The notes under the pieces were generated by a model, which worked only from the letters and a program-made list of their open reading frames with translations, had not been told where the DNA came from and did not search any database. The position numbers were made by a program, and so were the translations under genes. Of a stretch of 5,355 bases of DNA, positions 5,303 through 5,355 are shown piece by piece. The DNA is taken from positions 1 through 5,355 of the forward strand of contig JAISDH010000022.1 of assembly GCA_031264975.1 (NCBI GenBank). Reading direction: 5' to 3'. This DNA comes from Bacteroidales bacterium (GTDB lineage: Bacteria > Bacteroidota > Bacteroidia > Bacteroidales > WCHB1-69). How positions within the stretch are numbered: the stretch's first letter is position 1; every line of letters begins with the position of its first letter.

Positions 5303-5355
5303 CTCCACAGTATTTCGATTTTATTGAGTTCGGGGGAATATGGAGGCAGAAAGAA
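5185..5355 (-). pseudogene. IS630-type transposase, C-terminal end with internal stop
   Basis: The last part of a DDE transposase of the IS630 / Tc1-mariner type; the rest lies beyond the window. Reading in from the edge gives LPPYSPELNKIEILWRFIKY and KWLPFEPFLNFQNL, the signature C-terminal block of the family. The Glu in NKIE is the third catalytic acid; the usual residue before IE is P or L, here K. A TAA at 5247-5245 interrupts the frame where Lys is usual (AAA to TAA likely). The frame continues as DRFYDVIHKIETKYVINSY to TGA 5187-5185, the natural end. About 50 bases later the hydrolase stump begins, so the right end of the element lies around 5135-5185. Neither an exact terminal repeat nor a TA duplication can be shown with one end only. 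Confidence 0.82.

Noticed and set aside
5155..5355. Plus-strand ORF from ATG 5155 open to the window edge (67 codons)
   Set aside because: It is antisense to the IS630 transposase C-terminus, whose PPYSPELN and IKYKWLPF motifs are clear on the minus strand; the plus translation resembles nothing.

Overview
The window looks like chromosomal DNA from a member of the Bacteroidota. The protein families (YdeI/OmdA, DUF7662, a GyrI-like protein and a class I methyltransferase resembling Bacteroides homologues) fit this, as does a promoter box TATCTTTG matching the Bacteroidota -7 consensus TAnnTTTG. The DNA is moderately AT-rich with A-rich leaders. Every gene I can support lies on the minus strand, so the window reads from high to low coordinates. 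This assignment rests on recalled family resemblance, since no search was possible.

Layout in the direction of transcription. At 5355-5185 is the C-terminal end of an IS630-type transposase with an internal stop. It abuts the C-terminal stump of an alpha/beta hydrolase (5137-4970). Next come a Bacteroidota-type promoter (about 4937-4930) and an intact DJ-1/PfpI protein (4875-4276). Four bases after its stop is a duplicated 5' stub of a methyltransferase gene (4271 on), running into a hairpin repeat (about 4230-4150). Then follow an intact DUF7662 small protein (4119-3910), a second hairpin repeat in the opposite orientation (3784-3845), an intact GNAT acetyltransferase (3765-3220), an NTF2/SnoaL-like gene split by TAG (3198-2803), a methyltransferase broken by two indels (2790-2044), a GyrI-like gene with a frameshift and a TGA (2038 to about 1575), an intact isochorismatase-type hydrolase (1523-1032), an intact YdeI/OmdA protein (1041-478), and a flavodoxin with two single-base shifts (458 to the window edge).

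The genes are packed like an operon, with gaps of 4 to 21 bases or small overlaps. Their products are small, mostly stand-alone accessory enzymes and ligand-binding proteins with no obvious shared pathway. Five genes look intact (DJ-1, DUF7662, GNAT, isochorismatase, YdeI). Six are broken: four by point lesions or small indels (flavodoxin, GyrI, methyltransferase, NTF2-like) and two at the IS end. The lesions are mixed: four frame-changing indels compatible with single-base losses, one larger deletion, three different nonsense codons, and the loss of conserved residues. Either this is a decaying accessory island, or part of the damage is sequencing or assembly error; the sequence alone does not settle which.

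I do not see a recognisable new multi-gene system. The most informative structures are the duplicated methyltransferase gene start, the two inverted-orientation hairpin repeats, and the IS630/hydrolase junction with its 17-bp perfect inverted repeat.
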